DNA of 64,000 bases from Paratractidigestivibacter sp963640745 (GTDB lineage: Bacteria; Actinomycetota; Coriobacteriia; Coriobacteriales; Atopobiaceae), in contig CAVIBB010000001.1 of the NCBI GenBank assembly GCA_963640745.1, positions 31,773 to 95,772 on the forward strand, read 5' to 3'. Both the position numbers and the translations under genes were made by a program. The notes below the pieces were generated by a model that saw only the letters and a list, made by a program, of their open reading frames with translations, had not been told where the DNA came from and did no database searches. Numbering within the stretch: position 1 is the stretch's first letter; each line of letters opens with the position of its first letter. Of this stretch, positions 16,824-24,064 are shown piece after piece.

Positions 16824-18694
16824 TGGCAGACGAGATGAGCAAGACCGTGGCGCCTAAGCGCACGGCCGGCGCGGGCCGCGGGCCCATGGGCGGGCGCGGC
16901 GGCTTCGGCGGGCGCACCACCGAGAAGGCCAAGGACTTCAAGGGCACCATGCTCAAGCTGCTCGGATATGTGGGACGCCACAAGTTCGCCGTTCTCACGG
17001 CCGTGGTGTTCGCCATCGGCTCCGTGGTGTTCAACATCATCGGCCCGAAGGTCCTGGGCCAGGTCACCACCAAGCTCTACGAGGGGCTCGTGGCCAAGGT
17101 CGCGGGCACGGGATCAGTCGACTTCGAGTGGATCGGCCGCACCCTGCTGCTCCTTCTTGGCCTCTACCTGGCTTCTTCCGCGTGCAACCTGATCCAGGGT
17201 TGGCTCATGACGGGCGTCACGCAGAAGATCTGCTACCGCATGCGCAAGGAGATCGCCGAGAAGATCACGCGCGTCCCCATGAGCTACTTCAACGCCCACT
17301 CCAAGGGCGACGTGCTCAGCCGCATCACCAACGACGTCGACACCCTCGGCCAGTCGCTCAACCAGTCCGTGACGCAGCTCATCACGAGCGTGACCCAGGT
17401 CGTGGGCGTGCTCGTCATGATGCTCTCCATCAGCCTGCCGCTCACCGGCGTCGTCGTGGTCACGCTGCCCGTGGCTGCCGTGATCATGGGCGTGATGATG
17501 CACTTCTCGCAGCCCTATTTCCGCGAGCAGCAACAGGTCCTCGGCGAGGTCAACGGCATCATCGAGGAGGACTTCGCGGGCCAGAACGTCATCCAGGTCT
17601 TCGACCGCGCCGAGGCCGCCGTGGCCGAGTTCGACGAGAAGAACGACAGGCTGTTCATCTCCGGCTGGCGCTCGCAGTTCCTCTCCGGCCTGATGATGCC
17701 GCTCATGAGCCTCGTGGGCAACGTGGGTTACGTGGCCGTTGTGGTCGTGGGCGCCCAGCTCGCGCTTACCGGCAACGCCACCCCCGGCGACATCCAGAGC
17801 TTCATCCAGTACGTCCGCAACTTTACCCAGCCGGTGCAGCAGCTCGCCAACGTGAGCAACACCATGCAGTCCATGGCGGCCGCCACCGAGCGCGTCTTCG
17901 AATTCCTCGCCGCGCCCGAGGAGGAGCAGTCCGAGGCGGCGCAGGTCCCCGCCGTGCGCGAGGGCCGCGTCGAGTTCGACCACGTCCGCTTCGGCTACAC
18001 GCCCGAGAAGACCATCATCCACGACTTCAGCTGCGTGGCCGAGCCCGGGCAGACCGTGGCCATCGTCGGCCCCACCGGCGCCGGCAAGACGACCCTCATC
18101 AAGCTGCTCCAGCGCTTCTACGACGTCGACGGCGGCAGCCTGCGCGTCGAGGGCGTCGACGTGCGCGACTGGGACCGCGCGGCGCTGCGCGAGGAGTTCG
18201 CCATGGTCCTGCAGGACACCTGGCTCTTCAACGGCACGATTCGCGAGAACATCCGCTACGGCCGCCCCGACGCGACCGACGCCGAGGTCGAGGCCGCTGC
18301 CCGCGCCGCGCGCTGCGACCACTTCATCCACACGCTCGCCGGCGGCTACGACTTCGTCATCAACGAGGAGGGCACGAACCTCAGCCAGGGGCAACGCCAG
18401 CTCGTGACCATCGCGCGCGCCGTCCTCGCCGACAGGCCCGCCCTCATCCTCGACGAGGCCACGAGCAACGTGGATACCCGCACCGAAGAGCTCATCCAGC
18501 GCGCCATGGACGAGCTGATGCGCGGCCGCACGAGTTTCGTCATCGCACACCGCCTCTCCACGATCCGCAACGCCGACGTCATCCTCGTGCTGCGCGACGG
18601 CGACATCGTCGAGAAGGGCACCCACGAGGAGCTTCTTGCCCGCGGCGGGTTCTACGCCGAGCTTTACAACAGCCAGTTTGACGAGGCTGCATAG
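16823..18694 (+). CDS. ABC exporter half-transporter, catalytic subunit
   Basis: 623 residues. A Gly/Arg-rich N-terminus (G-P-M-G-G-R-G-G-F-G-G-R) precedes six membrane helices and the ATPase. Walker A is G-P-T-G-A-G-K-T-T, the signature L-S-Q-G-Q-R-Q, and Walker B L-I-L-D-E-A-T-S-N-V-D with the catalytic glutamate present. The D-loop and the switch H (I-A-H-R-L-S-T) are intact. Its ATG shares one base with the upstream stop, consistent with tight stoichiometric coupling to its partner. Together they should form a heterodimer with one working and one degenerate ATP site. A strong terminator follows. Confidence 0.93.
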   Translation: MADEMSKTVAPKRTAGAGRGPMGGRGGFGGRTTEKAKDFKGTMLKLLGYVGRHKFAVLTAVVFAIGSVVFNIIGPKVLGQVTTKLYEGLVAKVAGTGSVDFEWIGRTLLLLLGLYLASSACNLIQGWLMTGVTQKICYRMRKEIAEKITRVPMSYFNAHSKGDVLSRITNDVDTLGQSLNQSVTQLITSVTQVVGVLVMMLSISLPLTGVVVVTLPVAAVIMGVMMHFSQPYFREQQQVLGEVNGIIEEDFAGQNVIQVFDRAEAAVAEFDEKNDRLFISGWRSQFLSGLMMPLMSLVGNVGYVAVVVVGAQLALTGNATPGDIQSFIQYVRNFTQPVQQLANVSNTMQSMAAATERVFEFLAAPEEEQSEAAQVPAVREGRVEFDHVRFGYTPEKTIIHDFSCVAEPGQTVAIVGPTGAGKTTLIKLLQRFYDVDGGSLRVEGVDVRDWDRAALREEFAMVLQDTWLFNGTIRENIRYGRPDATDAEVEAAARAARCDHFIHTLAGGYDFVINEEGTNLSQGQRQLVTIARAVLADRPALILDEATSNVDTRTEELIQRAMDELMRGRTSFVIAHRLSTIRNADVILVLRDGDIVEKGTHEELLARGGFYAELYNSQFDEAA

Positions 18695-18730
18695 GACCGC
18701 GTCGGATAGACGGCACAAGCAAGACAAGCA

Positions 18731-18770
18731 AGGGGCGGGCGCCGCGCAGGCACCCGCCCCTCTTCTTTTC
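18731..18770 (+). terminator. Terminator of the marR-ABC operon
   Basis: Stem AGGGGCGGGCGCC / GGCACCCGCCCCT (12 of 13 pairs, 18731-18761) followed by TCTTCTTTTC. Confidence 0.85.
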
Positions 18771-18821
18771 GCTCGACGATGTGAAGGAGCCGCCTTCTTC
18801 GTCACGCCTTTAGTCGCGCCT

Positions 18822-20279
18822 TTAGTCGCGCTCGGCCATCGAAACGTACGAGACGTCGCTCATCACGGAGTTGTACGCGGGGCGGATGATGCGCCCGGCG
18901 CCGTAGAGCTCCTCCATGCGGTGCGCGCACCAGCCGGCCAGGCGCGCCATGGCAAAGAGCGCCGTGTACATGTCGGCCGGGATGCCGAGCATGGAGTACA
19001 CGAAGCCCGTGTACAGGTCGATGTTCGCGCAGATGGGCTTCGTCGTTCCCTTGACGTCGCGCATGATCTGCGGGCCCATCTTCTCGATGTTCTCGAGCAG
19101 CTGGAGCTTCTCATCGCGGCCCTTCTCGTGGGCGAGCTTGCGCGCGTACTTCTTGATGATGACGGCGCGCGGATCCGAGAGCGTGTAGACCGCGTGGCCC
19201 AGGCCGTAGATAAGCCCCGTGCCGTCGAAGGCGCGGCCGTTGACGATGTCGGTAAGATACGCGGCCACCTGGTCCTCGCTCGACCAGTCCTCGATGGTGT
19301 CGGCCGCGTCCTCGATCATGGCCCCCACCTTGGCGTTCGCGCCGCCGTGCTTGGGGCCTTTGAGCGAGCCGATGGCCGCCGCGTAGGCCGAGTAAGCATC
19401 GGTGCCCGAGGAAGAAAGGACGCGCGTGGTAAAGGTGGAGTTGTTGCCGCCGCCGTGCTCGGCGTGAAGCATGAGCATGACGTCGAGCAGCATGGCCTCG
19501 TCGTGCGTGAAACCCTGGTCGCCGCGCAGGACGTCGAGCAGCGTCTCGGCCATCGAGAAGCCCTCACGCGCGGGCGGCACGCGCAGCTTCGTGCCCGTCG
19601 CGGAGGCCACCGCCGCCTCGTGCGCCACCGCCGCGGTGCGCGGCCAGCGGCCGAGCAGCGAGAGCGCCACGTCGATCTCGTGCGTCGGCGTGGTGTCGTC
19701 CGGCGTCGGGTCGAAGGAGTAGAGAAGCAGCGTGGCGCGCTGCAGTACGTTCATGATGTTCTGGCTGTACGTGGTGCGCGGGAAGATGTGCAGGAAGCCC
19801 TCGGGCAGCTGGCGGCGGGAATCGATGCGCGCCTTGAAGTCGTCGAGCTGGCTCTGGTTGGGCAGCACGCCCGTCATAAGCAGGTAGGCGGCCTCCTCGT
19901 AACCGAAGCGGTCCTCCGCCTGCGCATTGTCGATAAGGTCGGCGATGTGGTAGCCGCGATAGATCAGGTCGCCCTCGTCGGGCTTCACGCCCTCAGGCGT
20001 CTTGTTGTAGCCATGGACGTTCGAGATGGTGGTGAGGCCCACGAGGACGCCCGAGCCGTCCGCGTTGCGCAGGCCGCGCTTGACGTCGAGCTTGGTGTAG
20101 AGCTCGGCCGGAACGACGTCGATGTCCTCGAAGCCCTCGTAGAGCTTATCCGAGACAGGCGGGCGCCCAAGCGCGACGGACGGCATGGGGTAAGCGTCGG
20201 CCACGTGGGTCATGGCCGAGGTCTCGAGCGCGCTCAGGATGGGACGCACGCCGCTCTTTTTGTTGGGAACGAGAGCCAT
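18822..20279 (-). CDS. Citrate synthase
   Basis: 485 residues, longer at the N-terminus than the hexameric family because of about 60 extra residues. Condenses acetyl-CoA and oxaloacetate. Catalytic segments are present: L-H-A-E-H-G-G-G-N-N-S-T (first histidine), G-P-K-H-G-G-A-N-A-K-V, and G-L-G-H-A-V-Y with the second histidine, followed later by the aspartate region. The ATG at 20279 has GGAGG 9 nt upstream; a longer frame upstream is not supported. With isocitrate dehydrogenase at 43889 it supports an oxidative branch from oxaloacetate to 2-oxoglutarate for glutamate synthesis; no aconitase is in the window. Confidence 0.93.
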   Translation of the reverse strand: MALVPNKKSGVRPILSALETSAMTHVADAYPMPSVALGRPPVSDKLYEGFEDIDVVPAELYTKLDVKRGLRNADGSGVLVGLTTISNVHGYNKTPEGVKPDEGDLIYRGYHIADLIDNAQAEDRFGYEEAAYLLMTGVLPNQSQLDDFKARIDSRRQLPEGFLHIFPRTTYSQNIMNVLQRATLLLYSFDPTPDDTTPTHEIDVALSLLGRWPRTAAVAHEAAVASATGTKLRVPPAREGFSMAETLLDVLRGDQGFTHDEAMLLDVMLMLHAEHGGGNNSTFTTRVLSSSGTDAYSAYAAAIGSLKGPKHGGANAKVGAMIEDAADTIEDWSSEDQVAAYLTDIVNGRAFDGTGLIYGLGHAVYTLSDPRAVIIKKYARKLAHEKGRDEKLQLLENIEKMGPQIMRDVKGTTKPICANIDLYTGFVYSMLGIPADMYTALFAMARLAGWCAHRMEELYGAGRIIRPAYNSVMSDVSYVSMAERD

Positions 20280-20362
20280 GGGCGAAAACCTCCTCGAAAA
20301 AGGCCTGAGCGCAGAGCGGCGGCACCGTGGCCGCCGCCTCATTCTCTTTGGCCGGGCTTGAC

Positions 20363-20656
20363 CTAAAGGCGATACATGTAGCGGAAGACTTCCTCGCGCT
20401 GCAGGCTGATCTGCACGCCGAGGGACTCGGAAAGCTCGTCGAGCTTGGCCTTGAGCTCCGCGAACTCGGCGGAAGCGCCAAGGTCGATGAGCATCGTCAT
20501 AGTAAAGATGCCCTGGAGGATGGTCTGGGAAATGTCGAGGATGTTGGCCTCGCGGTCGGCGAGCGCACCCGTTACGGAGGCGACGATGCCCGGGCGGTCG
20601 CTGCCCAGGACGGTGATGATGGCGCGGTTGCTGGAAGCGACGTCGTTGGTCGACAT
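20363..20656 (-). CDS. ACT domain protein, UPF0237 type
   Basis: 97 residues: a single ACT fold starting A-I-I-T-V-L-G-S-D-R-P-G-I-V-A-S-V-T, then L-D-I-S-Q-T-I-L-Q-G-I-F-T-M-T-M. ACT domains bind amino acids and usually regulate partner enzymes; this stand-alone type has no defined role. GAGGAGG lies before the ATG at 20656. It is 83 bp upstream of citrate synthase on the same strand, so co-transcription is plausible, although UPF0237 genes are more often next to a UPF0210 gene, which is absent here. Confidence 0.85.
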   Translation of the reverse strand: MSTNDVASSNRAIITVLGSDRPGIVASVTGALADREANILDISQTILQGIFTMTMLIDLGASAEFAELKAKLDELSESLGVQISLQREEVFRYMYRL

Positions 20657-20815
20657 GAATCCTCCTCGATTCAAAAAAGACGATTGAAGGCCGATTCTAT
20701 CGAAGAGATACCCGACACGCGTCCTAACAGCGCAGTTAGAGCAAAAACGTAACGCGCGGCAACCTGGCCGTCATTTCCCGCGCACAAAAGTTACGCAGCT
20801 GGAGACGCGTTGGCG

Positions 20816-21316
20816 CTAGTTCTCGCTCGGGTCGATGCCCTTGACGGCCTGGAAGAGGGCCTCGACGTCCTCGACGGTGCAGTCGAGCGCGCAGGAAAGT
20901 TCCTGCGCCGAGCGCTCGCGGGCCTGCTTGAGGATGCGCTCGTAGGCGACCGGGGCTTTCTTGTTGCGGGCCTCGACCTCGGCGATGCGGTGCTTGAAGG
21001 TCTTTACCACGCGAACGGCGTCGTAGCAGGTGCCGTTGCGGATGGTCTGCTTAAAGTGCTGTTCCTCGAGCGAGTTGTTACGCTCGGTGAAGTCGTCGAG
21101 CTCGATGGTGGGGTACTGCTCGATGATGCGGCGAGCTTCGTCTGCTGTGAGGACCGGGCGAAGGCGAGACTCGCTCGCGACGGGGTAACTGATATGCATG
21201 GCGTGGCGCTGCCCCATCGGCAGCAACTTGTAAGCGGCGTCGGGACCTTCGCCCACACCCTCAACTCTACAGACGCCCTGCCCCGGGTGAACGATATACT
21301 CGCCGATTTCGTACAT
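20816..21316 (-). CDS. CarD/CdnL family transcription regulator
   Basis: 166 residues. The N-terminal CarD_CdnL_TRCF domain starts Y-E-I-G-E-Y-I-V-H-P-G-Q-G-V-C-R-V and contacts the RNA polymerase beta subunit in characterised members. The C-terminal half is helical and holds the basic DNA-contacting region (R-N-N-S-L-E-E-Q, K-T-F-K-H-R). CarD proteins stabilise promoter open complexes, especially at rRNA promoters. The ATG at 21316 follows AAAGGGGA; 15 codons of open frame upstream lack a ribosome site. Monocistronic as far as visible. Confidence 0.9.
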   Translation of the reverse strand: MYEIGEYIVHPGQGVCRVEGVGEGPDAAYKLLPMGQRHAMHISYPVASESRLRPVLTADEARRIIEQYPTIELDDFTERNNSLEEQHFKQTIRNGTCYDAVRVVKTFKHRIAEVEARNKKAPVAYERILKQARERSAQELSCALDCTVEDVEALFQAVKGIDPSEN

Positions 21317-21444
21317 GCTTTCCCCTTTCGCCGATTTGCATTGTAGCACGTAAAGGGGCATTTAGCACCGTATAACGATTCGGCATTGCATATAAGGTGC
21401 CGTATTAGTAGGGTTACAAGTTTCTCAAAACGTCAAACCTTTTT

Positions 21445-21481
21445 GCCGCGAAGGCGCCAAGCGGGCGATCGCCTTCGCGGC
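21445..21481. repeat. 12-bp perfect dyad
   Basis: GCCGCGAAGGCG (21445-21456) is repeated inverted at 21470-21481 with a 13-base loop, in the 495-bp gap between CarD and the cyclophilin gene. No T tract follows on either strand, so I do not call it a terminator. Confidence 0.6.
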
Positions 21482-21559
21482 GGACGGCGGCGAGCGGAAC
21501 TGCCGCGCCGGGCGCGCCGCGGGTCGCATTGGGGCCGCGCCGGGACCGCGTTTTGGGGC

Positions 21560-21686
21560 ATGCCCGAGATATCCCACTTTAAAATTGGATTGGCCGAGTA
21601 GACGGGCCCGTTTTCGGCGCGTTTGCCCAGTTGAGCGAGCGCCGCTACTCAGCAAGTCGAGTTTTAAAGTGGGATATCTCGGGCAT
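21560..21686. repeat. 127-bp inverted-repeat element, family A copy 2
   Basis: Arms at 21560-21585 and 21661-21686 begin ATGCCCGAGATATCCC. Total length and central blocks match copy 1 at 45-171. Two positions in the arms differ from copy 1 and both are matched by complementary changes in the opposite arm, so pairing is kept. Confidence 0.92.
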
Positions 21687-21744
21687 GACGCCCCCGAAGA
21701 GCCTCAAGACGCCGAAGAAGGGGGTTTCAGGGCCAGCGTCGCAC

Positions 21745-21784
21745 AAAAAGGTCCGGGGATACACCGCTTGGCGCATCCCCGGAC
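21745..21784 (-). terminator. Terminator of cyclophilin gene
   Basis: On the minus strand an 11-bp stem (AGTCCGGGGAT / ATCCCCGGACC, one mismatch) is followed by TTTTT (21745-21749), just after the stop at 21812. Confidence 0.85.
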
Positions 21785-21811
21785 TCCTTGAATCCCCGCC
21801 TCAACCGCAAT

Positions 21812-22519
21812 CTAGTCGACGACCGCGACCTTGACGATCTTCGGCTGGTCCGCGGCCGCAACGGTGCCGTTCGAATCCTGGACCGCCGTGTTCTCAGCGA
21901 CGGCGTCGACGACCTCCATGCCGGAGGTAACGTTGCCGAAGGCCGCATACTGGCCGTCAAGCGACGTGTTCGTGGCGTGCATGATAAAGAACTGCGAGCT
22001 CGCCGAGTCGTAGGCGCTCGAGCGCGCCATGCTGATGGTGCCGCGCACGTGGCTGATGGGGTTGCTCACCCCGTTCTGCGTGAACTCGCCCTTGATGCAC
22101 TGGTCAGAGCCGCCCGTGCCGTTGCCCTTGGGGTCGCCGCCCTGGATCATGAAGCCCTTGATGACTCGGTGGAAGGTAAGCCCGTCGTAGAACCCCTCGT
22201 TGGCAAGGCGACAGAAGTTCGCGACCGTGATGGGCGCCACGTTGGCGTTGAGCGCGACCTCGATGGTTCCGCAGCCCTCGACCTCGATAGTCGCGTGATG
22301 GGTTCCGGAGGCGTACGGGTCGCCGTCCTCGGGCGTCCAAAGGCCGTCCGCGGACGATTCGGACGAGGAAGACGACGCGTCGGATGCAGCAGCGTCAGAC
22401 GCGGCGGAGCCGGAGCCCTTATCGCCGCCGGAAGAAGAACCGCAGCCGGCGAGCGCGAGCGCAGCCGCCCCCGCCGCCCCGGCGAGGAACTCGCGCCGAG
22501 TCAGGTCATCGATACCCAT
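21812..22519 (-). CDS. Peptidyl-prolyl cis-trans isomerase, cyclophilin-type lipoprotein
   Basis: 235 residues. The N-terminus is a twin-arginine lipoprotein signal: T-R-R-E-F-L-A-G then a hydrophobic stretch ending A-L-A-G-C, with the lipid cysteine at about residue 26, followed by a 35-residue Ser/Ala/Gly linker. The cyclophilin domain has F-H-R-V-I-K-G-F-M-I-Q-G-G-D, S-Q-F-F-I and F-G-N-V-T-S-G-M, the core catalytic and substrate-binding blocks. It should assist folding of exported proteins at the outer membrane face. It starts 9 bp after the aminotransferase stop, so it is the second gene of a two-gene unit. Confidence 0.93.
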   Translation of the reverse strand: MGIDDLTRREFLAGAAGAAALALAGCGSSSGGDKGSGSAASDAAASDASSSSSESSADGLWTPEDGDPYASGTHHATIEVEGCGTIEVALNANVAPITVANFCRLANEGFYDGLTFHRVIKGFMIQGGDPKGNGTGGSDQCIKGEFTQNGVSNPISHVRGTISMARSSAYDSASSQFFIMHATNTSLDGQYAAFGNVTSGMEVVDAVAENTAVQDSNGTVAAADQPKIVKVAVVD

Positions 22520-22528
22520 ACCGGCCCC

Positions 22529-23689
22529 CTACATTCCCGCCGCGGCGATGGCGGCCACGGCCTCGCGGATCTTCTCGGGCGGCATCACGAGCGCCATGCG
22601 GCAGAACCCCTCGCCCGAGGGACCGAAGCTCGCGCCCGGCGTGACGATGACGCCGGCCTTCTCCATAAGCTCGAGCGCGAAGTCCATGGAATCCATGCGC
22701 CCATGCGGCAGGCGGGCCCACACGAACATCGAGCCGTGGGCGTTGGGGCGCTCCCAGCCAAGGGCCTCGAGGCCGTCGCACAGGGCGTCGCGGCGCTCCT
22801 GATACTGCATGCGCTGCTTCTCGACCTCGTCGCGCGGCCCTGTGAGCGCGGCGATGGCCACGTCCTGCTCGGGGTAGAACATGCCGAAATCGACCTGGCC
22901 GCGGAGCTTCTTTGCGGCGGCGACAATGTCGGGGCGGCCGACGAGGAAGCTGAGGCGCATGCCTGTGACGTTGAAGCTCTTGGAAAGCGAGAGGAACTCC
23001 ACGCCGACCTCTGCGGCGCCGGGGTAAGAAAGGAAGCTGCCGCCCGCAGGGCCGTCGAACACGATGTCGGAATACGCGTTGTCATGGATGACCACGAGGT
23101 CGTGCTCGCGCGCGAACTCGATGATGCGCCCGTAGACCTCAGGCGTGCCCACGGAGCCCACGGGGTTGGCGGGCAGCGAGACGATCATGGCCTTGGCCGC
23201 GTCGGCCACCCCCGGGTCGATTCCGTCGACGTAGGGCAGGAAATCGTGTTCGGCGGTAAGCGGGTAGTACGCGCACGTCGCGCCGGCGAGCAGCGTCGCG
23301 TTCTGGAAAACGGGGTAGCAGGGGTCGGGCACGAGGACCGTGTCGCCGGGGTCGACGAGCGCCTCGATGGCCCAGAGCATGCCCTCCTGGGTGCCGCGGC
23401 AGCTCATGACCTGGTCGCGGCCGATGCCCGCCACGCCGTAACGGTCCTGGTAATAAGCGCTCACCGCGTCGAGCAGCTCGTCCCTGTCGTGGAGGGAGTA
23501 CTTCCAGTTCTCGGTGTCGGCGGCGGAAGCGGCGAGCGCCTCCATGAGGTGCGGCATCGGCTTGAAGTCGGGCGTGCCGACCGAGAGGTCGTAGACGGTG
23601 CGGCCGGCGGCCTCGAGGGCGCGGCGCTTCTCGTTCAAGGCGGCGAACACCTCGGCACCAAAGAGGTCGAGACGCTTTGAGAGTTCCAT
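22529..23689 (-). CDS. Class I/II aminotransferase, DapL/AlaC-like
   Basis: 386 residues, fold-type I PLP enzyme. Key elements: D-L-S-V-G-T-P-D-F near residue 35, N-P (A-N-P-V-G) and H-D-N-A-Y-S-D near 205 for PLP contacts, S-L-S-K-S-F-N with the Schiff-base lysine near 240, and R-M-A-L near the C-terminus for the substrate carboxylate. Sequence style fits the LL-diaminopimelate/alanine/methionine aminotransferase branch; the exact substrate cannot be set. GGAG precedes the ATG. Co-transcribed with the downstream cyclophilin gene, an unusual pairing without an obvious pathway link. Confidence 0.85.
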   Translation of the reverse strand: MELSKRLDLFGAEVFAALNEKRRALEAAGRTVYDLSVGTPDFKPMPHLMEALAASAADTENWKYSLHDRDELLDAVSAYYQDRYGVAGIGRDQVMSCRGTQEGMLWAIEALVDPGDTVLVPDPCYPVFQNATLLAGATCAYYPLTAEHDFLPYVDGIDPGVADAAKAMIVSLPANPVGSVGTPEVYGRIIEFAREHDLVVIHDNAYSDIVFDGPAGGSFLSYPGAAEVGVEFLSLSKSFNVTGMRLSFLVGRPDIVAAAKKLRGQVDFGMFYPEQDVAIAALTGPRDEVEKQRMQYQERRDALCDGLEALGWERPNAHGSMFVWARLPHGRMDSMDFALELMEKAGVIVTPGASFGPSGEGFCRMALVMPPEKIREAVAAIAAAGM

Positions 23690-23922
23690 GCCGCTCCAAT
23701 CGTTGTGGCCTTTGCAGACAGTCTTCTAACTTTACACCCGAGCGACGCGGGCGGCCCGGAGCCGCGGAGAGAACCGCGGGCCGCTCGGCGAACCGCCCCC
23801 GGGCCCAGGGTTTCACCCACTCTTCACCACTTGTTCGCAAGTCCCAAAAAAGTTACGTCAATTTTTGTGCCAGACTATGCCCGCTGCCTGCGCAGACGCG
23901 AGCCGTCTCCAACGGCTTAAGC

Positions 23923-23951
23923 TTGTCAAGACCCCACTTTAACAAGATATT
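23923..23951 (+). promoter_or_regulatory. nrdD promoter
   Basis: TTGTCA (23923-23928) and GATATT (23946-23951) are 17 bp apart, about 115 bp before the nrdD start. The -10 lies within the first NrdR box. Confidence 0.65.
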
Positions 23952-23955
23952 GGGT
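23940..23955 (+). promoter_or_regulatory. NrdR box 1
   Basis: TAACAAGATATTGGGT matches 12 of 16 positions of the NrdR consensus as I recall it (acaCwAtATaTwGtgt), including the whole CAA-ATATTG core. It overlaps the nrdD -10. Confidence 0.75.
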
Positions 23956-23971
23956 CAACAAACACTTCTAA

Positions 23972-23987
23972 ACACAACAGGTTGTGT
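23972..23987 (+). promoter_or_regulatory. NrdR box 2
   Basis: ACACAACAGGTTGTGT is a perfect 6-bp inverted repeat of NrdR type. Its centre is 32 bp, three helical turns, from the centre of box 1, the spacing usual for tandem NrdR boxes. Confidence 0.75.
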
Positions 23988-24064
23988 CATAGTTGGTGTC
24001 GATAAAAACGAGCGAAAACTCGGCGCGCCCCTGGACGCGCCGCTTTTTTGGAAAAGAGACGGCC

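Noticed and set aside
21445..21481. Intrinsic terminator
   Set aside because: The 12-bp dyad has no T tract on the downstream side of either strand.
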